Below are positions 46,102-59,700 of a stretch of DNA of 64,000 nucleotides, in pieces. Below the pieces are notes generated by a model, which had not been told where the DNA came from, did not search any database, and saw only the letters and a list, made by a program, of their open reading frames with translations. The position numbers and the translations under genes were made by a program. Origin of the DNA: Fragilariopsis cylindrus CCMP1102 (taxonomy: Eukaryota > Bacillariophyta > Bacillariophyceae > Bacillariales > Bacillariaceae); contig FMBT01000415.1 of the NCBI GenBank assembly GCA_900095095.1, positions 1-64,000 on the forward strand, written 5' to 3'. How positions within the stretch are numbered: the first letter of the stretch is position 1; each line of letters begins with the position of its first letter.

Positions 46102-49100
46102 CTAAGACGTACTAACTACGGGATCTGCTGCATCCTTACAAGTACAAATGCAATCGGGTAGATGCGTTATTTCTTGCTGTTCCTTTTTACGCAACAGCGT
46201 TTGCAGTTCATGGACTTGTTTCACAAGATTACTTGCAGACTGCGTCGTTAATATTTTTTCGCCTATATTCTCGCTACTTTTTTGATCATCTCGAGTAGAA
46301 ATGAAGACTAGAGTACTTTTCTTGCCATCATCCTTCTTTTCGTAATGAAAGCGAATTTTTGGCACAAACAGCAACAAGAGTATGTTCATGCAGACTTACA
46401 AATAATAATACAGGCAGATTATGACTGTGAGTTATATATATATATATTATTCCACCTCAATTATGAAGGATACAATTCCATTAATTAAAGTGTACTTACA
46501 AATCAGAATTGCGGAACTATAAACGAAGAGTATGGTCTTCGGACTTGAACTTGACATGATGATTACCGGTATCGCAACCATAAACAAAGTTAACGTAATT
46601 ATTAGGGCAGCAAAAATGTACTGACTCTCTGCAAACTCAGTAGAGAGTTTTCTTGCTTCCCAAGATTGATATGCAGATAGTAAAAGGATCAATACATTTA
46701 TGATACCAAGAGCTATTAAATATCGCATTTGACCATAAGCGCAATAACCGTAGGTATCTTCCGGTCGACCAAACGAATCCGTAGTCTTAGTATCTCTCAC
46801 ATAGATTGGGGGATTCTTTGCCGTCATTACTGATAACGTTATAATGTTCACTACATGACGACGAAAATAAAATTCATAAAGATGTTAGCAGAGGAATATG
46901 TTAAACCAATAGTTCGCGATAGGAAGAGTAGAGTAGAATAGAACAGTAGCTAGAACAATAAGTGAACTCACAAATCAACATAACTGCCATCGTCGTTAGT
47001 GTTTGCCGTATTGTCACCTTGATCCTTCGAAACTTTTTCGAATTTTTCATGATTAGATTAATTCGATAAGTTTTGGTAAACAAAGCCGAAAATACAATTG
47101 AAATTCCTGGAAATAAAAGCCAAAGTACAGCGGTACATGCCCAGCTGCAATCTTCAGTTTCCAAATTCCTGTTTTTATCATTAATAGAATATGGAATAAT
47201 AGAGGCTGCAACCATGATGACTCCTGTACAAACTAGATATAGAAAAAACGGCTGACTTGCTTGGATGACTCTAGTAGATCTTTTAAACCATGTCCAGAGC
47301 CCGAATCCAAACGCCGTTACGATGGAAAATGCACAAAAGAACAACGCCAAGCCTCGTAAAGAATCGGGAGGATAATTAGGATCGCCTGATGGTGGGGGTA
47401 GATCTTTTGGTTGAGTATAATTTCCGTCGGTGTAAATAAATGCTTTATCTGTCACATTCTCTCCATCAAACCATACTCCTTCCTGGTAGATAGAAGCTGT
47501 GTTCATTACGAAACGTACTATTTTCTTTCCAGTTTTTTCGTTTATTAGCTCCTCGTCCACATAGTTGAATAATTTGTAATTCGTACTATTCATTGTCCTA
47601 GAACCTGTTTTGTTGTTGAATATTACATTCCCAGTAGCACCAAAAAATCTTGTTCGCTCTAGCAGTTCATCATACTGAGTATGGCCAGTAAAGTGCGTTC
47701 CATCATATGTCCCTACTGCAAGACATGCCGAAATACCCATGGCTATTGTCGCGTCATACGTAAAAGCGGCAGAATCGTGATTATTTAGTTTTTGTGAAGA
47801 GTCATACGTGGTGTTGGTATTAATAGCGATGTTGTTGCCGTTGCCGCTGTTATTGTTATTGTTTTCAAAGCTGTTGAAAAATATGGATAATTTCTCCCTT
47901 GAATCAATACTTTGTGGAGTCACGCTATGGAAGTATTTCATGTCTTCTGTGTTCCTAGAAAGACTATCCAGTTGATGCACGAACGTATTATAGTACTTAT
48001 GTCTCCCCGCGCTCGCTTTGAACACACCGGTACGATTATATGCAAGCTGTAATGTTTCGGACGTCGTCACTCTATGCTCGAACGAGTCTGAGAAGTACCA
48101 CTGCTGTATTCCATTCCCAGCTAATCCCATACTATATGCACTTTCTAATAGTATGTCGTACTGAACCATGTTAGGCATGACCGCCAGAATGTATCTATAC
48201 TGAGAACGTTTCAACTCTTCCAAGGCTTCGGTAATACCATCACCGCTGCTATCGATAGTGATGCGCCGGATGATTGGAGCCCCCGTTGTCTTATCCTTCG
48301 CGAGCTGAAGTGATTCGACAAATGAGTTTCCGTACGCTTCGTTCATAGAAATTACCGCCAAGTGATCAAGTTTGAGAACGTCAACAAAGTAATTCATAAT
48401 GGGAATCACGTTTTCGGTATCCGGTGGGATTGTTCTTCCAAAATTCGGATCTATAATTAAGTGGTCAAGAAGGATTAAATGTTAGTGAGCTATAGAATGC
48501 GTACCGAGCATGTGTTGAATGAGAAACAACACATATGCTGTGAAGCGTTGTTCTGCTATGATAACTTACATTGAACGTGATCATCTAGCTGAAATCCTGT
48601 GCTGCTACCCGATAATTCCATGTACCCTTTATGCCCAGTTACTAAAGCAGCTGGGATTGTAACAGCAGAACGAGCAGCCCCGACAAAAGAGCATGGTGTC
48701 CTATAACCGCTATTTTCTATTGTTCGTCCAGTGACGTTGAAGACCTCGTCAATTGTGACACCTGGATCGTCTTTCGTGTCAATAAATTCAAGCGTAAATG
48801 TCAACTCGCTACAAATTGATTCACGAAGCTCTCCTAGACTCCTAACGATTGAAGAGTTGCCGGTATTTAGATGTTGCAATGCGAGAGCGATCGAGGATGC
48901 ATGCTCCGTTGTCGTAGGATTCGTATCGGTCGAAAACCTCTGTGAAAAGGGTAACATGCCTATCACGTGACAATTGGGCACTATCAGAAACGGCGACTGG
49001 TATAAGTCCTCGCTCTCGTTGTCAGTCATTAAATCAGAGATTCCATCCAAGTCGATCCCGATTAGGTTGTTAACTTGCGAAGTCGTTTGTCGCGTAATAT

Positions 49101-49263
49101 TCTCGGACGGGACACTCTCGAATATTCTATCAAACACAGGGAGAGTGTATAACATGCCGCTTTGAGGTATATTGGTTATCAATTGGTCGATTGTGAAATT
49201 TGTGAAATTTGTGAAATTTGTGTTGTTCGGGTTCATGGGTTCAAAGGCCGATATGAATGCCAT
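46102..49263 (-). CDS. Class C G-protein-coupled receptor (GABA-B/mGluR-like)
   Basis: Four exons (49263-48570, 48450-46972, 46850-46500, 46394-46102) separated by three short GT-AG introns, all phase 1, give 938 residues. Residues about 60-590 form a Venus-flytrap ligand-binding domain: VIGMLPFSQRFS, SSIALALQHLN, YPNFGRTIPPDTENVIPIM joined across intron 1, LDHLAVISMNEAYGNSFVES, and TYDATIAMGISACLAVGTYD. Seven membrane segments follow. The first is LRGLALFFCAFSIVTAFGFG, the fifth spans intron 2 (MAVMLI|LNIITLSVMT) and the seventh spans intron 3 (SSAILI|FCMNILLLLFVPKI) with the typical F-V-P-K end. The cytosolic tail has a coiled-coil stretch (NLVKQVHELQTLLRKKEQQE) like GABA-B receptors. A signal peptide is not visible before residue 40, so an upstream exon or later start may be missed. 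The ligand is unknown. Confidence 0.85.
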
Positions 49264-50452
49264 CGTGAACTATATAATTCTGTGCTTGTATACGAAAGCA
49301 ATAATAGAGCCGAGTGCTTGTTAGTGTTGTTGTTGTTGTTTGTTGTTGTTGTTTGTTTGTTGTTCGATTGTGAATTGTTACATTATTCATTATTGTTCCA
49401 CATTTCTTATGAAAGAAAGTTTGACATCATTCATACATTTTTTATAGCAATTACGAACGTTGAGAAGTTTCGTAATTGCAAGCAGTCGTGCATACTATGA
49501 CTATCCAATCAGTGTACGAGGACTCATTTTCGAAACTAGAAAAAGCATTAGTTAATTAAAAAATGTATGCGGTATGGTAAGTTAGTGGTGCGCAGATTTA
49601 TGTTTTCATTTTTAGGTTTTTTGATGTCGGACTAAATTTTGTTAAGTAATAGTATATTCGTATCAGTCATATTATATACAAACGTATATGTATACTATCT
49701 ATCCAAGATATAGGAACCTTGTTCTACACATATGATGCAAGGGCCTGAATTCTAGACCAACTTTGAGACCTATATGAATAGGGAAATGTAATTGCAAAAG
49801 TATTCATAAGTTTCTTGTGAAATATTGATAGTCTAAATCCATCTACAAAAAATAAATATTGATAATAACTGAGGAAATGAAATATCCCTATTTAGATTTC
49901 AGTTGTATAAACTATCTATTCAAAAATTAAAAATAACAATCAAAAGCATATAGTCCTAGTATCTATCTTGTCTGTCATCAACCAAACCACCTAAGGACAC
50001 AGTAAATATGCAGGCTCTAAGAAAGTAGAAGAAGAAAAGTAGGTAATGTACGAATCAAATATTATATTATTATGAAATATTTTTTCATTTTGGCTTTTGA
50101 GGAAGTACTTGCATTCAATTAATGTGTTCGAAAGCAAATTATGTCTTCACTTTACATTCAACGGAGTATGCCATAGCTAAAATGAATCCTAATAGGTGAA
50201 ATTCAGTCGAGCTGAATATCCCCTGTTGGCAAGGCTCTTGCACACGTATCCAGTATGAGCATAGAAACAATTCCACCAAAAAAACTAATTTCTCAAAGCA
50301 AACGCGCAGTGATTGCTTCGAGAATGTATATCTCTATATGTAGTCAAATATGAATCATGTAAGATCCAACAGATCTAACCATTTCTATGAAATGATTCCC
50401 TTCAATTTTTTCTAAATTCTCTCTCGCAAAATCTAACTCATCTAAATGAGTC
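49264..50452. other. Intergenic stretch, AT-rich
   Basis: Upstream of the GPCR gene a GTT-type repeat lies near 49323-49365 (plus strand). I looked here for a signal-peptide exon and saw no clear one. The rest, to 50452, is AT-rich with no gene. Confidence 0.45.
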
Positions 50453-53400
50453 CTAACGATTGGCATTTGATGGATTCCAGTTGAAACGTGACTCTTCAGG
50501 ACCGTCCTGGGAGTTGGGTATGTCGTTCGAAAATATATTACCAATTGATGAAACGTTCGGCGCAGCGAGGCCCGAATCATTGACGCCACTTCCTTCGTTT
50601 TGACACCAACCTTCTGTCAACGCAGAGGAGCCCCATAGACCCGATGATTTTGTCCCATCTGATTCATTAGACAGTGACAAGGAATTGAAACCAGTCACTA
50701 GGCTATTATTAGCGGCAACATTTGACGATTGAATGCCGCTATGACCCCCGAATAAATTATCGATCATTAGTGAATCGTCATTCCTTTGTCCTGATGGAGT
50801 CGAACCTGAAAAGTTCGTTGCTGTATTAATTCCCAGTGTATTTGTGTTTTGAAGATTTTGCCGAGAAGAAAGGTTAGAGTTGTAACCAAGCGGATTAGAA
50901 AAACCGGGACCAGTCTCGTTCATTTGTTGTTGCTGTTGTGATGAGAATCCCATTGAAGCTGGGTTGTAACCAGAAGATGATCGGGGCTGTAATCCAGAAG
51001 GTTGAGACGGTAACACAGAAGATGAATAAGGCGGATTGCCGGAATTCCACAATCTACTACCATCGTCTCGAAATCCCGAAGTTCTCATTGGAGATGAGAC
51101 GGTAGGTGCACCACCACCACCCGTATGGTGCATCAAGTCTCTCAATGGAGTTGTCGCTATCGCACGTGCGGCAGATAGCCCCTCATTGCCATATAAATTA
51201 TAAGGTGCGTTGCCGTTTGGTGCAGAATGAATATTGGGAGGTTGTATATTATTTCGAATGTTTGGATTGTTAAATTGAGAACCTTGACCCATGGGCATTC
51301 TATGTGAGACCTGACTAGTGGGACCAAATGACTGCGAAATTTGTTGCTGACGATGGTTATGGTTGTTTTGAGGGTGTTGTTGTTCGTGCATCAAACCATT
51401 ATTCATCTGAAGCGCTGGCTTCCCCTGAGAGTACATGAGCTGGTTTTGCTGTTGATGGAGTTGCTGTTGAATCTGAGGATGTGATCCCGGGCCCTGGGGC
51501 ATAACCATACGACCTACACCCTGCATCCCAATTTGTCCAGCATTGCCGGCATATAATGCCTGAGGAGCCACTGCAACTCGAGGCCCTGATCCTCCTCCTC
51601 CTGATGATGATGGCCACAATCCTCTCGCCCCCGCAGCATCCGACATTGCCATTTCTGGCTGCAAAAACGGTCTCGGAACTGGTTGCGATGGGTTATTTCC
51701 ACTGTTGTATTGTTCTGTGGCAGGAGGGAGTAATGGACCATTCTGAAGATGCGACGCGATGAATCCCTTCGATGATGAAGCCATGGAAGGTTCTGGAGTC
51801 GATGAAAGTGAAGACGATGCCGAAATAGCACTTTTCGCATCCCCTACCATTGGTGGCGGCGATTGTATCCGCTCACCATTCTCCTCTTGCCTTGGCATCA
51901 TCTCTATTGTCGCGTCATGCTCCAAGACGGCTGAAGCTGCGAGAAGTTTCTGTTTGGTGGGGGTTGAGACTGGAACAGTTTCTTCAGAATGTTCGATATC
52001 AGATATCAAAATAGGTAGAACACCATATTCATCGTCGTCCATTTCTTCTGAAGATTGTAACTGAGCGTGGGGATAGCTCAGAACATCTTTGACCATTGTT
52101 ACGGCCTTGTCGACATTTGCTTTGCTGCCCGAAATTCTTACTTGACGAGGAGTCACAGTTTGATCGATGTCTACTCGTGCACCACTGTCATCTTGAATAT
52201 GCTTGATAGTCCATCCCCGCTTTCCGATCAATAAAGGAACAAATCTAGCCTCGCACGCAACTATCTCTGTGGTCCCGTCATTGGATTTATGTTTAGGATT
52301 TACTATCAGTGAAGAAGTTTCTGCCAGATTTACCACATCGACACCGATATCGTTCACTGTCATCTCCACCACTTTTTCATTATTTACCGATTCGATTGCA
52401 GGCTCAGATGTTATTTGGGCTTTGGCGTCCTCCTTAACACGACTTGACGTAGACGCAGAAATTATCGCAGGTGGTTTAGGTACTGTTCCTGCGACACGGA
52501 CGTCCACTCCAACGTTGCTTTCTAAAGCCTTGCCCCATGCCGATTTAACTTCCGTAGTACCAGACACCCCAGCCGAAACTGTAGGACGATCCAATGCAGA
52601 CGATGTCACTAAACCTGTTGTCTTGCTTGAATTATCAACTGGTTTAGAGGATAATGACATGCTGGCCATCGCAGTTGTAGCTGTGGCTGCCGGTGCAGCA
52701 GTCGAACCTTGGGGTGGAGGCGCGTTGGTTATTACATCCTTAACGAGGAGCACCGCTTGATCCACCTGTTTGGGATCTCCACTAATGTATACATTTCTAG
52801 TTTCTTGGCCCTTGAACTTCTCTTGATCGATCCAGATCTTGGCTCCACTCTCTTCCATTAGGTCACGGATCCGTTGTCCATTTTTCCCGATCATCCATCC
52901 AACAAGTCTAGAGACAATCTCTACAACAGCCTCGTTGCGGTTGTCATCGTCATCACTTTTTTGAAGAGATGATTTTGGATTAGATTTACCGGGACTACTC
53001 GCAGCCTTTGAAGAAGTTCTCTTGGATATCGCTTTCGCCTCCATTGCAAGCGCCGGGTTCTTGCCTGACGTAGAAGAGGATCGATTCGCCGATACAGCTG
53101 CCTTCTTTTCGTTCGCTTTATTTCGTACTTCTACTTCGAATTCTGGTGGAGCAGGCGGAGGAGGATTTAATTCTAACTTTAATCGTTTTAGAGCTTTTTT
53201 GGCATTCTTCCGGAGAGCGGCTCTTCCCGGAACACCCTTGAGACGAAATAGAATTTCCTCTATCCCTTCTAAATTGAAATTCTTCACACATTCGACTAAT
53301 TCTTTTTCGATAGGGTCAATTTTTCCCTCTTTGTCCTTCTGTACTTCATCATCAACTCCTCTTCTGATGTTTGTGTATTCGTTTGAATCTGCTTCGGATA

Positions 53401-55557
53401 CAAGATCTGCATCCATGTCTACTTCATCATCAGAGTCCAACGATGCCGTGTCGCTATAACCTTTTTGCGTTTTCGTTCGATGTCGTGTTTGTAGTGCATC
53501 GTCATTATCATCATCGTCGTCGTCGTCATCATTTTGGTGCTTGCTAGCAGTCTTCCGTTCCTTCTTTTTTTTCTTCTTTGATTTCTTTTTTTCTTTAATT
53601 TCTTCTTCTTCTTCTAATTCAGCCAACAATGCATCGGCCGCCGCGTCTGCTTTTTTTTGTTCTGCCAGGTAATTTTGTTCTAAATCTTGACAAAATTTGT
53701 GTGGTAATACTCCCGCGGCGGCTCCCATCATCATTGACATGGTCGGGTCGCTGCTACCATCCTCATCGTCGTGATCTCCCACCATATCTTGAAGCGTAGT
53801 TGGTTTGTTTCGTCGAGATCTCCCACCGTGCCCAGCTTTGTTCTTGCTGCTGCTGCTGCTACTATTACCGTGGGGGTTGCTATTGCTTCTATTCATGTTG
53901 CTGCTCATCCCGCCACTTCCTCCAATCGCTTTGCTGTTGCTTGATATATTATTATTATTATGATTGGAACTGGACGAATTGTTTGGGTCACCGCCGCCAT
54001 TGCTATTGCTGCTACTTTTGAAGGCCTTGTAGATGCTCTTAAGACGCAAATGAACTAGTTGTTCCATACGCTTGGAGGGTCGATGACCGCACCGTACACA
54101 AGGATCCTTGCTCCCGCTGGCCAAACACACCAAACAGTACGAAAGTCGACAGGTGTCGCAATCGACTGCAAACTTGGCGTCGCGACTGCACAACACAATA
54201 CCACAACTATTCCGGGCGATTGAGTGGTCGTTGTTAGTAAGTATAACAAAAGGTAAACCATGGTGTGTGAGAAAGAAAGGGTGCTAAAAGAAGGAAAGAA
54301 ATTACACGAACGAAAAAGTAACAAAATCGGTTTTTTCCTTCCGTTGTTTTGCTTCAATGATGATCAATGAACCGTGTCATCATAACTTTGATAACAAATA
54401 AAAAGATTGATTGAATAGACGAAGGAAAAAAAAACTTACCGTCCGCATGCTGTGGCACATTCTTCACATAGTCCACCACCGCAAAATTTGCAACTTAACA
54501 ATGTCGAACATGATCCACAAACGACCTCACCACAATCATCACATTGGTCCATTTCATCACATCCACGACAATAAAATGCATCACATCTATCACACACCCG
54601 TATCTCATGATTCGCTTGGAATTCATGACACCAATGGCAGCCATTACAAATATATCTTCTACAATCATCACACCGGACCTGGATGTTCCCAGCACAACCA
54701 CTATGGTTATTAGGATCATCATCATCATCATCATCACCGTCGTCGTCATCATTTTCAGAATTACCATGATTATTTTTATTACTGTTACTATTATTGTCGC
54801 CATCGTCATCGATGACACGGATCCGTGGCATGTTTTTAACTCGTTGATGACAGTGCAAACATCCATCATCATCCTCATCGTCGTCATCATCATCTTCTTC
54901 GTCATCTTCTTCGTCGTCGTCATCGTCATCATCATGATGATATACAGCTCTTCCTTGTCTTCGTTGCAGCTGATGCTGATGGAGCTGTTCCTGTTTGCTG
55001 TCTTCAGTAACTAGCTTACAGTAAGGTTGTGCATGAGGTACCTGTTTTGTTGTAGTAACGACAACTGATGTAGACGATGATGAGCTAGCAGTGCTCTTTG
55101 TCTTTCTCGTTGTTGTTGTTGATGATGCAGCTGAACTATGTGTTTTCATATTATTCGCATTTCCAATACTAGTCGCAAAGGGTGGTAAAAGAGAAAACTT
55201 CTTTCTTTTCTTCCCCGTCTCGTAAGTATCAGCCGCCGCCGCCGCACTTGTCGATAGGTTTTGTCGATGATCATCATCGTCATAATCATATTCATAATCA
55301 CCAACTCCGACACCCTTCGCAGTAGAGGTCGTATTTTTATTATTATAATTATTATTATCATCATCATTTTGTTCGTTATTGTTATTGTTATTTGTGTTCG
55401 TGTTACTACTATTAGTATTACTACTGTTACTCATACATGCCGCTATATGATCTTGTTCTTCCCTTCGTCTTTTTTCAGCTGCTTGGATGGCAGCCGAACG
55501 GGCTGCAGTAGCCGAAGTTTTACCGGAAGGACCACCACGACGTCGTGACGGTGCCAT
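50453..55557 (-). CDS. Cys-rich zinc-finger protein with two KH domains
   Basis: Exon 1 is 55557-54440 and exon 2 is 54185-50453, across a 254-nt intron (GTAAGT...GTGCAG), for 1616 residues. The N-terminal quarter is disordered with Asn and Asp runs. The Cys-rich region begins near residue 295 with VRCDDCRRYICNGCHWC. It continues VCDRCDAFYCRGCDEMDQCD and CKFCGGGLCEECATAC, and across the splice DCDTCRLSYCLVCLA and CVRCGHRPS, a string of C-x2-C pairs that should bind several zinc ions. KH1 (VSRLVGWMIGKNGQRIRDLM, near 800) and KH2 (ARFVPLLIGKRGWTIKHIQD, near 1020) both keep the G-x-x-G RNA-binding loop. The remainder is Gln/Asn/Ser/Pro-rich. It is probably a cytoplasmic RNA-binding regulator; the Cys-rich part could be a protein-interaction or E3-like module. 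Confidence 0.8.
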
Positions 55558-56766
55558 TTTTATTATTGTTATTATGTGTTCTTATGTTATGCGTACGAGT
55601 ATTATTTAGTATACGTGTTGTATCGGTGCTACTCTTCTCGTCTCGTCTCAGCTCGGCGAGTTGATTCCCCTTAATCTCGACTACTATGTTCTTCTATCTT
55701 TCTGTTGGGGGTCAGATGCAACTTCCGACATCTACTATTTCTATGAATATAATTAATGGTAGCCTTTTACGAATAGACTAGACCTTAACTCGCTGTAATG
55801 TGCTATGTGTTGTTGTGTGTTGTTATTGTTTGTGTTGTTAACGCTAAGTTAATGTCGTCGACAAGCACATAATATTATTATGATGTACAGTAAACTCTAC
55901 ACAGTACGTGTACACGCGCTTCAGGCACATCTACAGTGCCACCACTACGGTACCCGTTGCTTAAAAGACAGTATGTTTAGCAGTGAGGAAATTTTACCTT
56001 TCTGACCACTGCGTGGCGTCAGCTAGAGTTCATACTAGTACGCTGTATGTACGGCGTACGCTCCTTATCGAGAAAATATATATGAATAAAACATACTTTC
56101 ACATTGCCTCCAATTGTTAATTGAACTAAGTAGAAATGAGGAACCTATAGTAATCTAAATATTACTGTTTACTGTTTTTTCTTAGTTTTCATATTAAAAA
56201 TAAACGACATCGCTTATAATAAATTATGGCATAAATCTTAATCAACTAAGCGATTTTTCATAAATGGTTAACGAGTCGGTCAAGGCGACATTTTTTTTCT
56301 ATCATACTCGGCATTACAAACTATCCCTCCGACCTCCAAACTCAAATAAACGACAAGCAAGAGCGAAAGAAACCAAGGGCCAAAAGAAGCAAGAAAATTA
56401 ATTATTGAGCAACTCACTCGATCATCATACTATACAGCGCAGCGGAGTCTCGTTTAACCACTGTCCGTTTTTCTATCGTTATCACGACGGGTATATTATC
56501 TTTTCGAAATAATAAGAAACTGAAGTTGGAAAACATACCTAGTCAAGTGTGAAAAAGTCTCACTATTGGATTTAGATTGAATGAATGAATTGAAATTAAA
56601 TTGAATTGAATTGAATCGATTTTACTTAACTTAGTGGAGTCAGTCAGCATTGGAAGAATAGCAAATCTCTACATAACATATGTTCGTTTATGCATTCATA
56701 AATACATCGTAGTACATCACAAATATATAAATAATCGAATTTTGAGTAGACAGTAAAAAAATTATC
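55558..56766. other. Divergent intergenic region, 1.2 kb
   Basis: Between the KH gene (minus) and the PrsW gene (plus). No coding region is recognised. It should hold both promoters. A short GAATT-type run lies near 56580-56620. Confidence 0.5.
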
Positions 56767-59700
56767 ATGCCTCGACGGTCTAACAGCGGAAGTGGAAGTG
56801 GAGATAGCAGGAATGGCAATGCAGGAGGAGGACGAAGCAAACGATGGAGGTCTCGATCTCGTAGTCAGGGTCGACTCGGTAGTAATGGTGGTGGTGGTGG
56901 TGGTGGTGGTGGCGATCAATCACATGACGGTACCAATAACGACTCATCGGTAGGGTATGCCTCTACTGCTACTGGTGGAGCATCATCTACGGTCACGGGT
57001 GCAGATAATAATAGTAATAATAACAATGGTAATAATGACTTTTGCTATACGTCCCCTCCTCCTGTTCGTAAATCTGGTCTTACCGGGAATATTTCTAGTC
57101 TCTTCCGGACCGCCTTCAATCGCGGAAGTAGTGGTGGAAGTGGAAGTGGAAGTGCCAACGATCAACAACAAACCTAATGCATTGGATCAAGAATCTCAAG
57201 GCTACACACCGCCGTTGGGATCTGTGATGTCACCGGAACGTAACGTTGCATATAATGCTGCTGCTTATAAAAGGAATAATAGTGGTACGCAATGGCTCGA
57301 TTCCACTAATAATAATAATAATAATACGTCCAAACAAAAACGAAAAGGTTCACGCTTCGGATTCGGTGGCGGTAGTAACAATGACAATAACAAGATTAAC
57401 AACAATCTAAGCGTCAACAGTGAAAGCACGGGTCGTGCACCCAGTATTAGTAGAAGTCATTCTCGGTTGTTCTATTCGAACGCTGATGACGATTCTGATT
57501 CAGACAATTCGTTCGACGAACGTAGTCGATCCAGTCATCAAAGTGGTTCTAGGGCGACAACCCCAAACACATTCGCAACTGGCGATTACACCCAAAGTAA
57601 CGAAACCAATTCATATAAATACGACGACGAAACTGCTACAAGTTACATAACTGATGGAACTGGTACATTGTCAAAATCTCAATCATCTCGTGGTCAAAAT
57701 CGTAAATCATCATCATCAAAAACAAATAAAAAGGGCCAACGTCGACGGCATCCGAATGGAGAGGAGTACGATGATGACGATGATGATGACAGTGTTCCCA
57801 GCACAACAATTTTAAGATATCGAGGTTTTTCTACCAGTATTCAGTCCCTTTTTCTCGATGAAGCATTGGTTTGTGCCAGTATGGGATGCTTTGGACTTAT
57901 CCTATCAAATCGTACCGAATTCCTTCTGCAGTTAAGAAATGACCGTCGGGGTGTACAATGGGGACGTAGTTCAAGTCGAAGAACTTTACCCAGCCGGATT
58001 GTTGCATACGCTCTTCTTTTGACATTGCTTTTGATCGGTATAACATTTGTGGTCTGGGGATTCGGTAGTAACTCTGACAATAAAAATTCCTACGCTTTCA
58101 ATAACGGTAGTTACAACAAGGGTGGCAGTTCAAGTAGTGGTAGTGGTAGTAGTAGTAGTAGCTACAACGACGATATGGCCAACCAAAACGACGATGGTGG
58201 CGGCAACAACAACGATGATAATAATGGAAATGATGACAACGCGAACAACAACAATAATGATGATGGTGGTAACGCTGATGATGGAGGAAACAATAATTAC
58301 TACTACAACAATGACGACGGAGGAAACAATCAAGCTGTAGACGATGACGACGCAAACGCTGCTGCCAATGATGACGGAAATTATAATGTAACAACGATGA
58401 TGAAGGGAATAACGACGACTACGATGGCAACGACGATGCCAATGGAGGACGACAACTCGACCGTCAAGCGACACGACGTCGACGACAGAGCTCTGCGAGA
58501 ATTGATGATGCGAAAGAAAACACAAGCACCTCATCTGCGTTTCCGCAACAACGACAACAACATAGAATGAATGGAATTTTTAAGATTCGCAACATGAAAG
58601 ATGCAATTTGGGAGCCGGCCATCGATTTCCTAAGCGATGAATGGTATCGTCCATACGAAGAAAAACATTCGGCGAGACGAATGAAGTACCAAAAACAGCA
58701 TAAATACAGCCATCGCACCCGTATACGTGAACTTGAGAATACGGACGACAACTACGCTGATAACGGGGATGCATCTTCTTTGTCATCGGGGTCAACGCGA
58801 GACTTGGCTTCTGACCTAAGAATGTCTTTGATCGTTGCATTTTTGGTCGTATTGGGTATCCTCGGTCGTCGCCGTCGAATGAGGACAAGATATTATCTGG
58901 TTCGAGCAAGAGCTCAAGAAGATCACCTTTTCTACGCCTCGTCCGGCACAGGCATAAAGCGTGTTGGCTTTCAAGATTCTCGCGAAGATCAGTACGAGGG
59001 CGCATGCAGCCATACACTATGCGGATGTTACCCCATTGATCCACCGCGAGAGGGAGACGAGATCGAAGATGAAGTCCAAGTCAACGATGAGGGCGTCAGT
59101 CAACGAAAGAAAAAGCCTCACAATGAAGATTGTATCAGTCGAGGATTCAATTGCCTTATGGGGTTATGTTGTGGTTTCATTTGCAAATGCTGGTTCCAAT
59201 GCTTGAGTATTTGCTCCTTGGCACAGGAAGCTAGAGAAATACGTCTTTTAGTTCCAACACGATTTCAACGAGTCGATTATATCACTCATCAACCCTTCCA
59301 CGAATATCAAAAGGAAGTGAGCGATCTTCGACGAGGATGGATGGGAAAGACGCGCAAGAAGTCAGGGATTATGCCTCATTTTAACGCATTAAGTCGACTC
59401 TCGCGGTATATCTTGATCCTTTCTCTTTCATTGACAATCGTTATCGCTGCGACTCTATTCTTCAATCCACGAGCTTCTTTCTCTTGGCCTGATGTAATTA
59501 TCCTGTCTGCCACGTTCCTCCAGTCCTTCTTGGTCATCTGGGTAGTTCACTGGATTTTTCACAAGAGCGATCTAAGCCTAGATGCCGTTATCAAGTTCTT
59601 TGCAGCAGGATTTGTCATAGCCGTTCCTTCTGCATTTTTCTTTGAGGGCGTATTGGTCAACTTTACTCTTTCCTCTGCCTATATGGTATACGGTTTAGGA

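Noticed and set aside
46395-46430. A 25-nt micro-exon in the GPCR gene
   Set aside because: It would leave an impossibly short intron; the single acceptor at 46396-46395 gives a perfect seventh helix.
54495-55014. Met/Thr-rich and Ile-rich frames antisense to the KH gene
   Set aside because: They follow GAT/ATC repeats coding for Asp runs in the real gene.
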